Assembly (NCBI GenBank): GCA_019009955.1
Contig: CM032228.1
Location: 227,892,001 to 227,956,000 of the forward strand
Length of the DNA stretch: 64,000 nucleotides
Reading direction: 5' to 3'
DNA from: Riptortus pedestris
Lineage: Eukaryota; Arthropoda; Insecta; Hemiptera; Alydidae
Below, piece by piece: positions 45,601 through 50,308 of this stretch (its first letter is position 1; every line of letters starts with the position of its first letter). The position numbers and the translations under genes were made by a program. Below the pieces are notes generated by a model that was given only the letters and a program-made list of their open reading frames with translations, was not told where the DNA came from and did not search any database.

Positions 45601-48426
45601 AATAAGAATAAACAATCTATTGGCTCAACCGCACATTAAGGTCTACCACCCATTTGCTAGGAGAATTGAGATCTATAATATGAAATCAGCTATTAAGATT
45701 TTCAAAAACATATTCTAATTAGTGTCCCTGTATAATACATATATACATTTGTCTGTTAATACCCTCACAGTGTTCGTATTATCATTACCGATCTCGATAT
45801 TTGGATGTTTAAAGAAAACCTAAGTTCATTTATGGCTGTCATAGCGTAAGTGGAGGTTTATAGAAAGGGGGATTGAAAAATATCTATTGAATTCCATTGA
45901 AAAATGTTATAAACACCACCTTTTCTACAAATTATTTCCTGAATTTTTATTCATATTTTTAAAATTAAAATATTAACAGTATTAGTATTTTTTTTTTTTT
46001 TTTTTACATTTCATCTCTATTAAATAAACCTTTAAAATTTGATTTCGAATGGATATTTACAAGCTTAAATACCAGTATGTTTGTATTAGTCCTTTAATTA
46101 GGGGAAAATATGAACGTTTTGATGTAATCAGTAAATAATCCAGCTATAAAGAGGCTCCAATTGGTATTATATCTCAATTATAATAAAAACATGTGAGACT
46201 AAAGGCTATGGAGCAGTAACCATTGTGGCCAATTTGACCACATCTGAATTCCTTTACCTAGCAAATTTTTCCACTATTTTTGTCCAGTATGTGAGGTGAA
46301 TTCATGGGAGTGCATAAAACAGACCTCGAAGTGCTGAGAACAAATGTTCTTGTCTCTTCCCCTTAGTTCACAGCATTTCATCTCCATTCTATTGGTAAAA
46401 CAAAAATCCCCCTCATAGATGTGTCTGTAACAGTAACCATTGTTGCCTTCAAATTAACCACAGCAGAATTCCCTTTCCTGACTAATTGTCCCATTGTTAT
46501 TGTCTAGCATTAGATGAATAGATTGGAGTAACAGAACAAACATTCTTCTCTCTTGCCCCTATTTTTTTTTCTCTCTCTCTCCCCACCCCTACAGCTTTTC
46601 ATCACCATTCTCTGTGGCAGAACAATCTCCCTCGAAGTGTATGATGATTGTCACTGATAGGGGCTGAAGGACATAGAGCAGATGAATCTGGTTTATGATG
46701 ATTTTCATGATATATTGCAGAACCTGTCCCCACTCTTGCTGCACTTAGGACCTATGCTGATCAAATATCCAGCTGGTAACCTGCAAGAAATAAACATATA
46801 TATATTTATAATAGTTGTATTTTTATTTATTTCAACATTATAGTTGTTAAATTAGCTAACAATCCTTATAGTTGCAAGTCATTGATTTTTATTTCTTACT
46901 AACTGCAGTCTTTGCTCAGTCAATCAGTTTATTGCTGTACTCCTACTACTATGCAATGAAAATACTTAAAGTAATTAAACAATTTCTTCTATATAAATTA
47001 AAATGAAATGATACTATTGACAGCGTAAAAGAAAACTTTAAAAAAATTGAGTATTGTAATTTATTCAACACATTTTCACTGAATTTACCTACATTGTTCC
47101 CAACTTCATTAACTAATACACATTTGTTTCCTATTTTATTTAAAAGTAGGGTATTTGCCTTTCTTCTGTAATGAAGCCAGAGGAAAATTTGTCAGTCACA
47201 AAAATTTGATTTTGCAAAATGGAAAATCTTTTCTGTTTTGGAAAGTTTCTGTTCCCTTTAGCTCCTATCTTGTTTACATAGAATTTTTACTAAGGGGGAA
47301 ATAAAGAATAGAATATGAGGTGGCATAATATGTGTGTCATTGTTTTTACCTTATATTTATTGAGTCCTATTGTTGAAGGCATGAGGGTGTTGCGTCTTCG
47401 CTCTGCAATAGTAGTTTAATAATTTGCAAGCCACCCAAATAAAAAAAATAAAATGTCTGAACCACAAATAAATTCCTATGGATTTGTATACACTGGTCTG
47501 CTTGATGCCGTCACACTTCATTATTTAAATTTTTTTAAAAATCTGACTACGTGCATCAGGAACATGTATTCAAATGTTATTGGGATTATAGCTCACCAAA
47601 TCTTGAACAAAACATCACAAAAAAGAAAAGGAAATTGATTGTATGACCAAAGAAATCCAGTATTACAACCTTATTTGTGTTTCTAGATTCATTTGTTTTG
47701 GCCACATACACCTAAGTTTTTAGGTAGATTCATCTGTGAATTAATTTATTGTGGAACTACTTTAATTTTAACTGCCACAGTTTACTTTAAGTATTACAAT
47801 CATTATCAATTATAACCAATTATCAATTATTGCCAAGTACAAAAATTCAACAAAACACAAATTGATCAACAAAAGTTGAGATAATATTAAGGGTTTGAGG
47901 AGATAGCCTTGCTATATTTTATAGCTAACTTACATTAAAATAGGCAAAGCTTGGATTATCTATTTTAAGTATAATTTTGTCATGGATTCAATTCCAACCT
48001 GAGATACAGGAATTTATTAGGTTACATACTCATAAAATAAAATTCTTAGTCCCTTCCACCTTGGCTAGGAAAGGTGGTAACCTGTAGATAACCCATCCTG
48101 ATTAGCTATAGATCACATAAAATGAATATAAATCATATACATCATAAATACAATGACCTGAAAAGCAGTTTATAAGAGTTTAATATTTTCTTATGTATCA
48201 AATTTCAGATTATCCTTTTTTATCTCATTCATTGTACTTATTATTATAGAGTGATGGATCCTATGAAGAAGACATCTTTGACTATGAACGGAAAACACAA
48301 ATTCTTAAGGAGGCAACAAGAAAAAAAGGTATTAGGAAAAGAAAGGAAGAAAGTGACAGTGAAATTCAGTCCAATTTAACTGCTAATGAAATCAAAATAC
48401 AAGAAAAGGAATGGTGGTGGGGATGA
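4738..48426 (+). CDS. SLC9C1: SLC9C1-like sperm-type Na+/H+ exchanger, 23 exons
   Basis: Join of 23 exons (each listed below) giving 4023 nt, 1340 aa plus stop. The family couples an NHE-type membrane domain to a voltage sensor and a cyclic-nucleotide-binding domain in the sperm flagellar membrane, setting flagellar pH and so cAMP signalling. Seen here: NHE-like helices about aa 40-410; linker with C513-x2-C516; voltage sensor about 622-770 with S4 charges K742, R745, R751, R754; CNBD about 900-1030 with G998-E999; C-terminal domain 1068-1196; acidic/serine then basic tail 1197-1340. Length is close to the well-studied sea-urchin protein and somewhat longer than mammalian ones. All exon phases agree (lengths modulo 3 close without a gap), which is strong support. 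Oddities: ND motif replaced by T198-L199, DP by E169-S170, one GC-AG intron. Exon 1 is the least certain part. Male-germline expression is inferred from the family only. Confidence 0.93.
5099..5684 (+). mobile_element. HINE-like element copy
   Basis: Start GTCCATCACGCAGGGGCTGC, subterminal repeat AGATTTCCC, end palindrome with one changed base, terminal CTGCTAAAA. In intron 1. The TA microsatellite is reduced here. Confidence 0.85.
5815..6085 (-). repeat. HINE-like fragment, broken by a LINE
   Basis: Internal part (CTAGCGGTCGCAATTTTTG, AAATATCTCCGTTATTATGC) that stops abruptly at GAATATTAA, where the LINE 3' end begins. Confidence 0.75.
6086..6993 (-). mobile_element. non-LTR retrotransposon 3' end, ORF2 C-terminus
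   Basis: Minus-strand frame from about 6993 to 6391 encodes the end of a LINE ORF2: a region after the RNase H (LEVGKRIAMYQAVRGLPHK) and the C-terminal zinc knuckle CSCGELDTADHVIFQC (C-x-C-x7-H-x4-C), typical of R1/I/LOA-type elements. An approximately 300-bp 3' UTR follows down to 6086. The copy is 5'-truncated, with no reverse transcriptase in the window. The minus-strand ORF at 6391-6879 is open, so decay is modest. Confidence 0.85.
6994..7076 (+). repeat. RTE-like 3' tail fragment
   Basis: TTCAAATCGGTACAGCCGTT followed by a (C)ACGTACAG and ATATATAAAGAT tail resembles 3' ends of RTE-clade LINEs. Short, so tentative. Confidence 0.4.
7291..7592 (+). CDS. SLC9C1: SLC9C1-like exon 2, first NHE helices
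   Basis: Acceptor TGTTTCAG, donor CAG|GTAAAT; aa 26-126. Encodes a first helix (ITFLLLILGVGIAL), a second hydrophobic stretch after YFYYP, and the NHE-family segment FFPIMLFHTAFSMDYHGF (aa about 101-118), equivalent to the PPIIF-hA-like motif of exchangers. Third codon positions are clearly richer in G/C than in all later exons, although the neighbouring introns are AT-rich. Confidence 0.93.
7637..8446 (+). mobile_element. HINE-like element, full-length copy
   Basis: Starts GTCCGTCACGCAGGGGCTGC after an A-run and ends at CTGCTAAAA (one base changed in the palindrome). Contains the long internal form with G-run, C-run and TA microsatellite (8305-8342). In intron 2. Confidence 0.88.
8462..8981 (+). 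mobile_element. non-autonomous hAT element (MITE)
   Basis: Terminal inverted repeats CAGGGATGAGCAAC and, on the other end, the complement of GTTGCTCACCTCTG. Flanked by an 8-bp duplication TAATAAAC/TGATAAAC with one mismatch. The 3' part holds AATAAA and a GGCCCGCC segment. 520 bp, no transposase frame. TIR and 8-bp TSD are diagnostic of the hAT superfamily. Confidence 0.88.
8990..10077. other. intron 2 remainder, nothing recognised
   Basis: A G-run near 9038-9050 and AT-rich sequence. No ORF or repeat I can assign. Confidence 0.5.
10078..10278 (-). repeat. tRNA-derived SINE
   Basis: Minus-orientation copy with body (GGGTTATCTACAAGTTACCA), box-B complement (GGGAATCGAACCC) and head. Relatively complete. 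Confidence 0.8.
10593..10758 (+). CDS. SLC9C1: SLC9C1-like exon 3, degenerate DP-motif helix
   Basis: Acceptor TTTTTCAG, donor CAGG|GTAAAA; aa 127-181. Two membrane segments separated by the polar stretch DQLHDSWDWE. The second (FSIICCIIESELVFQELNK) aligns with the exchanger helix that normally reads SATDPVAVVALLKE. The Asp-Pro pair is Glu169-Ser170 here. Phase 1 at the end matches exon 4. Confidence 0.92.
11466..12312 (-). mobile_element. HINE-like element, old full-length copy
   Basis: From TTTTAGCGCACTTCC to CAGCCCCTGCGGGACAGAC. Both ends are recognisable but diverged, and the internal microsatellite is lost. In intron 3. Confidence 0.75.
12313..13361. other. intron 3 remainder
   Basis: AT-rich. 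The segment about 12485-12600 has weak resemblance to 18465-18600 (shared GATCAA..GATAAT and GATCTGAAA blocks), suggesting an old unclassified repeat. A T-run lies near 13010-13030. Confidence 0.4.
13362..13475 (+). CDS. SLC9C1: SLC9C1-like exon 4, degenerate ND-motif helix
   Basis: Acceptor TTTTTCTAG, donor ACAT|GTAAGT; aa 182-219. QGEQLATLATATFAF aligns with the exchanger ion-binding helix GESLLNDGTAIVLF. Gly-Glu, Thr and Ala positions are kept, but Asn-Asp, the ion-binding pair, is Thr198-Leu199. No alternative splice site within the exon restores it. Confidence 0.92.
13818..14419. mobile_element. solo LTR
   Basis: 602 bp bounded by TGTTACG and CGCAACA (TG...CA with a short inverted repeat), inserted in TA-rich DNA. 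Contains tandem CGGCACTGCACTGT-type units, a TATA-like CTTTATATAG and a CT repeat. No internal retroelement sequence adjoins it, so it is a solo LTR. Termini suggest Ty3/gypsy type. Confidence 0.78.
14420..14498. repeat. (TA)n/(TG)n microsatellite
   Basis: Compound TA then TG repeat directly after the LTR end. Confidence 0.95.
15432..15610. mobile_element. foldback hairpin element
   Basis: Two arms of about 75 bp, near-perfect inverted copies (TATAATGCAGAGTGCACTTT at the outside), separated by a short GC-rich loop about 15510-15535. No coding capacity. MITE-like foldback; family unknown. A HINE-like element sits immediately downstream. Confidence 0.8.
15614..16249 (+). mobile_element. HINE-like element, intact copy
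   Basis: Begins GTCCGTCACGCAGGGGCTGC after AAAAA and ends CTGCTAAAA with the perfect 20-bp palindrome. Internal TA repeat about 16073-16122. In intron 4. Confidence 0.9.
16505..17219 (+). mobile_element. HINE-like element, intact copy
   Basis: Second intact copy in intron 4, 255 bp after the previous one in the same orientation. TA/GATA microsatellite at about 17047-17092. Confidence 0.9.
17330..17450 (+). repeat. tRNA-derived SINE, 5'-truncated
   Basis: Body blocks CACTGGCTAGAAAA, GGTAATCTG and AAAGTGGATGTTGATAAA. Diverged. It lies just upstream of exon 5. Confidence 0.7.
17520..17693 (+). CDS. SLC9C1: SLC9C1-like exon 5, transmembrane segments
   Basis: Acceptor TGTTTTCAG, donor TTGG|GTAAGT; aa 220-277. 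Frame VFFFLTMLWHILAIFFGLVF... gives two strongly hydrophobic helices joined by a short loop (YIYTSTEIP-like). Only 134 nt separates it from exon 6. Confidence 0.93.
17828..18062 (+). CDS. SLC9C1: SLC9C1-like exon 6, core helices
   Basis: Acceptor ATATTTTAG, donor GCAAG|GTATAG; aa 278-355. Contains GVITTIVTGVMLSPSK and FYWDWFSYIFNTIAFVIPG, matching the NHE blocks G(V/I)-T-x-VxG and FWxxLxxxxNTxxFxxxG. The Asn before T-x-x-F is conserved. The acidic residue of the FWE block is Asp here. Confidence 0.94.
18796..18881 (+). repeat. HINE-like 3' fragment
   Basis: CCTAGGTAGAATCGATGGAC through GGAAATTTGCTAAAA. Only the last 85 bp of the element. Confidence 0.7.
18985..19115 (+). repeat. retroelement tail with hammerhead-like core
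   Basis: TTGAAGAGGTGGTATGTAAG then CCACGAAACATG. The same module recurs at 23855-23955. It has a possible CUGAAGA-stem-GAAAC arrangement with a GTGG/CCAC stem. Resembles Penelope-type element ends; assignment tentative. Confidence 0.4.
19398..19557 (+). CDS. SLC9C1: SLC9C1-like exon 7, GLRGAV-equivalent helix
   Basis: Acceptor TTTTTTCAG, donor CAAGAA|GTAAGA; aa 356-409. VVIAVGPYRAGLTLVIAML occupies the place of the exchanger GGLRGAVALA block. The Arg (R388) is retained although surrounding residues changed. Exon 6 leaves AG in the split codon and this exon supplies G, giving Arg356. Confidence 0.93.
19942..20130 (+). repeat. tRNA-derived SINE
   Basis: Has the head (GGTTAGTCTTGTGAGTTAAG), body and GTTAATAAATAAC tail. 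The box-B region is deleted. Confidence 0.78.
20503..20584 (+). repeat. flanking duplication, left copy
   Basis: About 80 bp (ATACTTGAAATCAATAT...TTATTCCCTCCT) repeated at 21102-21193 on the far side of the LTR fragment. Confidence 0.8.
20585..21037. mobile_element. second LTR, 5'-truncated
   Basis: Matches 13998-14419 of the solo LTR from TTCTTCAGATTACACAG to the TGCAACA end, with the same tandem GCACTG units and TATA-like box. The first 180 bp are missing. Confidence 0.8.
21038..21101. repeat. (TA)n microsatellite
   Basis: TA repeat at the LTR 3' edge, degenerating into AGTATATAATATAG units. Confidence 0.9.
21102..21193 (+). repeat. flanking duplication, right copy
   Basis: Second copy of the 20503-20584 sequence with a 12-bp extra block (TTAATCATTTGATG region). 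Together the two copies bracket the truncated LTR. Confidence 0.8.
21396..21553 (+). CDS. SLC9C1: SLC9C1-like exon 8, last core helix and linker start
   Basis: Acceptor TTTTTATTAG, donor AATAA|GTGAGT; aa 410-461. Membrane helix LCLLSTLFNTTFLPVLLRKL closes the NHE-like domain, followed by the cytosolic linker (FDLTHARIVNLKSAIASVN). Confidence 0.93.
21554..22864. other. intron 8, nothing recognised
   Basis: AT-rich with a somewhat less AT-rich block near 21690-21900. No repeat family or coding potential identified. Confidence 0.5.
22865..22967 (+). CDS. SLC9C1: SLC9C1-like exon 9, cytosolic linker
   Basis: Acceptor GTTTTATAG, donor AATAAG|GTAATA; aa 462-496. ISLKMDRVLADANWTVVEES fits the conserved family linker, where a K-x-D-x-x-L-A-x-A-D/N-W pattern is seen. 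The exon completes the Lys codon split with exon 8. Confidence 0.92.
23855..23955 (+). repeat. retroelement tail with hammerhead-like core
   Basis: CTCTGAAGAGATGGTATGTA then GGCCATAAAACATGTAGGAT, then GAATAAAGTTTGTG. It parallels 18985-19115, with a compensating stem change (GTGG/CCAC there, ATGG/CCAT here). Confidence 0.4.
24054..24200 (+). CDS. SLC9C1: SLC9C1-like exon 10, CxxC linker segment
   Basis: Acceptor TTTTTACAG, donor CAACTT|GTGAGT; aa 497-545. Contains C513-Q-Y-C516 followed by C520. A CxxC pair occurs at the same place in vertebrate SLC9C1. The rest (RKELLDIENEAQHRILKVQ) is helical and charged. Confidence 0.92.
24557..24619. repeat. (TA)n microsatellite
   Basis: Long pure TA repeat merging into the 5' end of the Helitron. 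Confidence 0.95.
24610..26202 (+). mobile_element. non-autonomous Helitron
   Basis: The 3' end has the classical signature: hairpin CCCGAGCGAAGCCGGG, short AT spacer and terminal CTAG followed by T. The 5' part has the TATATATAAAATTGTAACC start and the AAACGGCTGAACTGAATTTT block typical of insect Helitrons. Internal degenerate tandem blocks (GGGGATTATA, TTTTTCGGCAAA) repeat about every 300 bp. No Rep/helicase frame. The exact 5' base is masked by the TA repeat. Confidence 0.78.
26560..26721 (-). pseudogene. broken THAP-domain fragment
   Basis: On the minus strand from ATG at 26721: MPSECAVATCFNNSRK, then after a +1 frame change GHWFPKNPEIL and W...IGDMCII. This matches the THAP zinc-finger start (MPxxCAxxxC) and its FHxFPKxPE motif. 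It lacks the distal Cys/His ligands and has stops. THAP domains occur in host factors and in P-type transposases; which applies here cannot be told. Confidence 0.55.
27273..27331 (+). other. 59-nt near-perfect hairpin
   Basis: Two 25-nt arms (CACCTCAATAAAGGTTGAG... and its complement) separated by 9 nt, with one mismatch and one position that would be a G-U pair in plus-strand RNA. Could be a tiny foldback element or a hairpin RNA. No expression evidence. Confidence 0.6.
27588..27811 (+). CDS. SLC9C1: SLC9C1-like exon 11, linker into voltage sensor
   Basis: Acceptor TTGTCCCAG, donor CCGAA|GTATGA; aa 546-619. Encodes ARQYETGTLSKNGMRELVTL, the family QYxxGxLSxxAxxxL helix, then FWSSPTYILRLKNFLELILR leading to the voltage sensor. 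The open frame runs a few codons past the donor, but phase 2 joins cleanly to exon 12. Confidence 0.92.
28563..28764 (+). CDS. SLC9C1: SLC9C1-like exon 12, voltage-sensor S1-S2
   Basis: Acceptor TTATTTGTTTAG, donor GCTTTG|GTAAGT; aa 620-687. S1 is FRMVSTFLTVLDTYFIL. S2 begins FDFFFYIIFLLEFIAL with an acidic residue (LLEF) in the helix, as expected for a counter-charge in voltage sensors. Confidence 0.93.
29247..29350 (-). repeat. HINE-like 3' fragment, diverged
   Basis: TTTAGCATATTTCCCTTG through ATCCTACCCAGTAAGTGATG. Old partial copy in intron 12. Confidence 0.55.
29799..30152 (-). other. unexplained 117-codon open frame in intron 12
   Basis: Longest intronic open frame not explained by a repeat or by the gene. 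It encodes a mixed-character peptide (e.g. AQTCFKIYKEYEFVLGTKYH) without a domain I recognise. It ends 91 nt before exon 13 and is antisense to the gene. Could be a fragment of a mobile element or retrocopy, or chance. Confidence 0.3.
30243..30461 (+). CDS. SLC9C1: SLC9C1-like exon 13, voltage-sensor S2-S4
   Basis: Acceptor GATTGCAG, donor ACAGAG|GTAATT; aa 688-760. Completes S2, then S3 (KIDFTCNVLIRTSIVIMTIE) with the conserved Asp, then S4 (LKWSRFLLLLRLNRLYTV). Positive residues fall on a three-residue period: K742, R745, (L748), R751, R754. The middle gating-charge position is Leu. Confidence 0.94.
30483..31466. mobile_element. non-autonomous piggyBac-type element
   Basis: Flanked by TTAA on both sides (30479-30482, 31467-31470) with termini CCCTTTAACATCTCC and ...GCTGTTAAAGGG, the piggyBac TIR consensus. 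Interior is GC-rich relative to the window, with repeated CAGACGAGATA / GAGATATCTCGTC palindromic units and a T-run. No transposase. Inserted only 21 nt downstream of exon 13. Confidence 0.88.
32171..32372 (+). CDS. SLC9C1: SLC9C1-like exon 14, post-S4 helix
   Basis: Acceptor AACCCTAG, donor TATTG|GTATGT; aa 761-827. Continues the S4 helix (VIVWKLLHFVENRLENLLVQ) into a cytosolic helical region DKNTYMKLRKLLEEDKKRAA that links voltage sensor to CNBD. Confidence 0.93.
33063..33240 (+). repeat. short tandem duplication
   Basis: Two diverged units sharing CATAGCCTAATA(C/A)AACATG AAATGCGT and TTATT..CATTTGG, about 108 bp apart, in intron 14. Confidence 0.6.
33421..33531 (+). CDS. SLC9C1: SLC9C1-like exon 15, sensor-CNBD linker
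   Basis: Acceptor TTTTAACAG, donor GATGAAG|GTACGT; aa 828-864. RPNVAVTIKTKHAIRQVINE matches the family P-x-(I/V)-AVT-(V/I)-KTK block almost exactly, a strong subfamily identifier. Confidence 0.94.
34352..35036 (-). mobile_element. Helitron, 5' part, reverse copy
   Basis: On the minus strand begins A|TCTATATATATAAAAAATTG (Helitron TC start in an A-T site), continues through the AACCTCTGTCTGTACATTG block shared with 24620-24645, and contains two about 290-bp tandem units (GTGCCAAATAAAATTGTTGAC twice). The 3' hairpin end is missing. Confidence 0.75.
35315..35475 (+). CDS. SLC9C1: SLC9C1-like exon 16, CNBD entry
   Basis: Acceptor TTATTGAAG, donor TTATTG|GTAACT; aa 865-918. Helical DDIERKYLISSLEEAKKFL followed by VPWLHG, the family (I/V)PWL signature at the start of the cyclic-nucleotide-binding domain. 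Confidence 0.93.
35979..36425. repeat. two opposed HINE-like partial copies
   Basis: 35979-36066 is a minus-orientation 3' end (AGCAGATTTTCTTTAAGGGA). 36075-36425 is a plus-orientation 5' part starting GTCTGTCATGCAGGGGTTGC and ending at AGAGCGTTAACACGCAAATA. Intron 16. Confidence 0.7.
36605..36742 (+). CDS. SLC9C1: SLC9C1-like exon 17, CNBD beta-roll
   Basis: Acceptor TACTCTTAG, donor ATTCAA|GTAAGT; aa 919-964. RIINVGDIPKDIGLLVLTSG fits the CNBD pattern of strand, G-D/E, then (Y/L)-x-I/V-x-SG-x-V. The exon ends inside the variable loop. Confidence 0.93.
38199..38315 (+). repeat. internally deleted HINE-like copy
   Basis: Joins a 5' end (CAGGGGCTTCATAAACTAAG) directly to a 3' end (CTCTTAAGGGAAGTCTG) with the middle missing, 117 bp. 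Confidence 0.65.
38791..39022 (-). repeat. tRNA-derived SINE, full-length
   Basis: Minus-orientation complete copy: (TTTA)n, body, AAGAATCGAACTC box-B complement and head ending GCTAACCTGAGCCCC. It ends 52 nt upstream of exon 18. Confidence 0.85.
39075..39239 (+). CDS. SLC9C1: SLC9C1-like exon 18, CNBD phosphate-binding cassette
   Basis: Acceptor TATTTCTAG, donor GTACAG|GTAGTT; aa 965-1019. SLIGEIGIVTNRRFDMSIIC is the phosphate-binding cassette: G998-E999 is intact, but the position of the phosphate-contacting Arg of RTA-type cassettes falls on F1008, with R1006-R1007 just before it. Confidence 0.93.
39335..39478 (+). CDS. SLC9C1: SLC9C1-like exon 19, CNBD C-helix
   Basis: Acceptor TAATTTAG, donor TTTCAG|GTATAA; aa 1020-1067. 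VFYIPSEIMNQVLYDEI gives the last strand and lid helix, then IWKSIGIRIALILLQYVSNF as in the family. A 95-nt intron separates it from exon 18. Confidence 0.93.
39887..40065 (+). repeat. HINE-like fragments
   Basis: Starts GTCTCTCATGCAGGGACTGC and ends in the ATCTAGGTAGGATTGGTGGA block. Heavily deleted. Confidence 0.6.
40300..42137. other. intron 19 remainder
   Basis: AT-rich. Apart from a SINE body fragment at 40987-41085 I see no assignable repeat and no coding potential. Confidence 0.5.
40987..41085 (+). repeat. tRNA-derived SINE fragment
   Basis: GGCTAGAAAAGGGTGG, CCTGTAGATAACCCGTCC and AGTGGACG(T)AATAAATTAA; body and tail only. Confidence 0.75.
42138..42361 (+). repeat. 112-bp tandem duplication
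   Basis: Two units (42138-42249, 42250-42361) over 90% identical, each with TTTACTGTTAAAATATATAG and ending TTGTACATGTATCT. The second unit ends 49 nt upstream of exon 20. Confidence 0.88.
42411..42608 (+). CDS. SLC9C1: SLC9C1-like exon 20, ends at a GC donor
   Basis: Acceptor CTATTTCCAG; aa 1068-1133. Contains VILIEGIIMDGVSRSVFYGP, the family (I/V)L-I-x-G block, and the YGPFYIPRTT segment. No GT donor gives an open frame into exon 21 without deleting conserved sequence. CCA|GCAAGT, the classical GC-AG donor consensus, joins in phase 0. Reading through would add 12 codons and stop at 42645-42647. Confidence 0.88.
42609..42614 (+). other. non-canonical GC-AG splice donor
   Basis: GCAAGT immediately follows the last in-frame codon of exon 20. 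Exon 21 is open only if entered in phase 0, and this is the only well-formed phase-0 donor at the end of exon 20. GC-AG introns are a known minority class and often mark alternative splicing. Here failure to splice would truncate the C-terminal tail. Confidence 0.75.
42912..43795 (-). repeat. HINE-like copy split by a mariner
   Basis: Element sequence runs 42912-43212 and resumes at 43751 (ACAATAAATATTGTTATATA), with the mariner remnant between. Its 5' end is lost. Intron 20. Confidence 0.75.
43213..43750 (-). mobile_element. mariner remnant, internally deleted
   Basis: Matching ends GGGTTGTAAAATAAGT and its complement at 43733-43749. The minus strand encodes the transposase C-terminus (DFHLFQALQNSLKDCK, EKFWEDGINKLPER, NGSYIID) and, near the other end, a piece of the N-terminus (NFRHLMMFYL then a stop). 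The middle is deleted. The last catalytic Asp block normally SPDLAP reads QTLPP, so the protein is dead. Confidence 0.85.
44002..44190 (+). CDS. SLC9C1: SLC9C1-like exon 21, C-terminal domain
   Basis: Acceptor CTCTCCTAG, donor CTAGAC|GTGAGT; aa 1134-1196. NIEPQYPTRLMIVPTKHAEE parallels the family T-K-V/L-x-I-I/V-x-TP segment after the CNBD. Other reading phases contain stops. Confidence 0.9.
44191..45142. other. intron 21, nothing recognised
   Basis: No repeat family or coding potential identified. Confidence 0.5.
45143..45400 (+). CDS. SLC9C1: SLC9C1-like exon 22, charged tail
   Basis: Acceptor TTTTTGTAG, donor GAGAAT|GTAAGT; aa 1197-1282. Low-complexity, probably disordered: acidic/serine PPESESDTFSSDSDIPEL with several CK2-like S/T-x-x-D/E sites, then basic NAVPPKPARRIKTRNN. 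Confidence 0.88.
45690..45960 (-). repeat. diverged HINE-like fragment
   Basis: GAAATCAGCTATTAAGATTT, TTTGTCTGTTAATACCCTC and TTCATTTATGGCTG blocks in element order. Very old copy. Confidence 0.45.
46205..46640 (+). repeat. diverged tandem repeat in intron 22
   Basis: CAGTAACCATTGT(G/T)GCC and a following (A)CCACA(T/G)C(T/A)GAATTCC block recur at about 46216 and 46431, a 215-bp period; also paired CTCTTCCCCT/CTCTTGCCCCT blocks. Confidence 0.6.
46700..47985. other. intron 22 remainder
   Basis: Nothing recognised; AT-rich. Confidence 0.45.
47990..48130 (+). repeat. tRNA-derived SINE fragment
   Basis: CTTGGCTAGGAAAGGTGGTA and CCTGTAGATAACCCATCC. It ends about 120 nt before exon 23. Confidence 0.75.
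48250..48426 (+). CDS. SLC9C1: SLC9C1-like exon 23, terminal exon with stop
   Basis: Acceptor TTATTATAG; 58 codons (aa 1283-1340) and TGA. Begins SDGSYEEDIFDYERKTQILK, has the basic cluster RKKGIRKRKEE, and ends KEWWWG. It is the only open phase-0 continuation in the 2.8 kb after exon 22. Confidence 0.8.
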   Translation, partial: SDGSYEEDIFDYERKTQILKEATRKKGIRKRKEESDSEIQSNLTANEIKIQEKEWWWG

Positions 48427-48787
48427 GAATTCCCATAGAAAATACAATATAAACTTAAAAATGTCTAACTTTGAAATGTATCTATTTCAAACAGAAATTG
48501 ATTTAGGTATTTTGTATAGCGAGTAAAACTGGCATGAGCATTTATAGCTTGAGGCAGCTTAATTACTACTGAATACTGTTATTCAGGTCACTGAATAATC
48601 GATGAACATACATTTCACTCCACATGCTTCTCCGCACTTAATGCAAGACCGCATGAACTAAAAAGTTTTGTTCCTCAGTAGCAAAAAGTTGTAGCTCACA
48701 AAACAGAGAAAATCCTTCCAAAAATGCTACTGTGGACTTTAAAAAAATTAAAACTTTAGTTCGTATGCTTAAAAGTTGAAAATGCAC

Positions 48788-48793
48788 AATAAA
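48788..48793 (+). promoter_or_regulatory. candidate poly(A) signal
   Basis: AATAAA 362 nt after the stop codon, the first perfect hexamer downstream. It would give a 3' UTR of about 380 nt. Confidence 0.55.
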
Positions 48794-48799
48794 TTTTGA

Positions 48800-50308
48800 C
48801 TCTCTTCAACCAGCTGCAGATTTAGTTCCAGTAACTTTATCTCAAAAAAAAAAGAAACGGGATTTGAAAGGGTATAGATTTAGCTTTAAAATCAGAGGGC
48901 AAGCATTTTTCCTGTTGTTTTTTTTTCTAAAGTTACAGTAATTTTGCATTTAAAATATATTTTTTTAACTCTATCTAAAAAATAAGAAAGAGATCTGTAA
49001 TTTTAAATGAAATTTGAAAACAAAAAAAAATTGTTTAACATGTTAAACAATTCATAATTCCCAATGTGGGAATCAATTGGTTTAACTCTGATCTATCACA
49101 TTTCATTTATATTTTAAACACCATAAGTAATATTATCTATTTGCATAGAATATTATTAATAACCAAAAAACTAAGGTTGGCCTACAAACTTCACACCAAC
49201 TCTATGATTTATGGAAATAATAATAAAAGAGGATATCAGTTAGAATTAAGAAAAGTGGAATCAAAGTTGTTTTTTATTAACAAGAAAAAATATGTTTAAA
49301 TGGTAATAACTCATTAGGCCCACAAGATTGCTAACAACTAGTTCCTGTGGATCTACATTCAAGTCTTCACTGAATATGTTTTTTGAGCTCATCTCATAAG
49401 TGATTGGTTGGATTGAAAATTCAAGCTGGCTAGTTTATTGTTGGAGTGACGTAGCTGCAGACTGAAATGAATGGTAATAACATGGAGGCCCTGCTCCTAA
49501 AAGGAGTAGCACCTAAAAGGTGGATTTCCATTTAGTGGAGAATCTCATGAGGAATGAGGGTGGGGGGAAGAAGGTATTGTCTTTGCATTTAAATGAAATA
49601 GTCTCTAACAAAAGGGTTAAATGAGGGGGTATTGCCTTTAATATCACACGGTAAACGTGGTGTATTGAGTTCAATTCTCCCCTGGGCAATACGAATTTAT
49701 TTATTAATGAACTCATTAATTAAAGTCCTTACTCTCACCCTGCGTAGAAGAGAGTGGTAACTTGTAGATAACCCGTTTCAATTATCCAGCAAAAACTGGA
49801 TTTTAATGAGTAATAATAATTATAAACATATTGAACACCTTTGCACAAATATCATAGCTAAGCAGGTTATTTCTATTTTCTCCTGTGAATATTATATTAG
49901 CTCAATCAGTCTGTATAGTTTAATATAGGTGTGTCTATGCGGCACCCTAGTGTTAACAGCAGTAGGATGGCTGCTATCACCAAACTTAATCCAGCCCAGA
50001 TTCAGCAAGCTGCCTTCACAATTATTCCACACTAACATTCACTTAAAACAACAAAATTCTTAATTCATAACTTCCCAGATCATAATTTGACAACAGGAAA
50101 CTGACAAATGAGAAATGTTTTCTCGTGAATTATCTCAGTTCAGCCGATTTGAAGTTTAACAGGGACTTATCACTAATCCTTCAAGAGGATTATTGTCTTT
50201 TAAAACATGGTAGGTGATCCAGAGTCATTATCCAGATTAATAAACATAAAACTACTATTAAAAACATTTAAACAGTATTTAAAAGTTAATAATTAATCAG
50301 TGTTCAAA
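48800..50308. other. downstream flank of the gene
   Basis: AT-rich intergenic sequence. The only assignable piece is a SINE copy at 49640-49822 (GAGTTCAATTCTCCCCTGGG box B region and body). No further gene seen. Confidence 0.5.
49640..49822 (+). repeat. tRNA-derived SINE
   Basis: Partial head with box-B-like GAGTTCAATTCTC, body GGTAACTTGTAGATAACCCG and tail. Diverged. Confidence 0.75.
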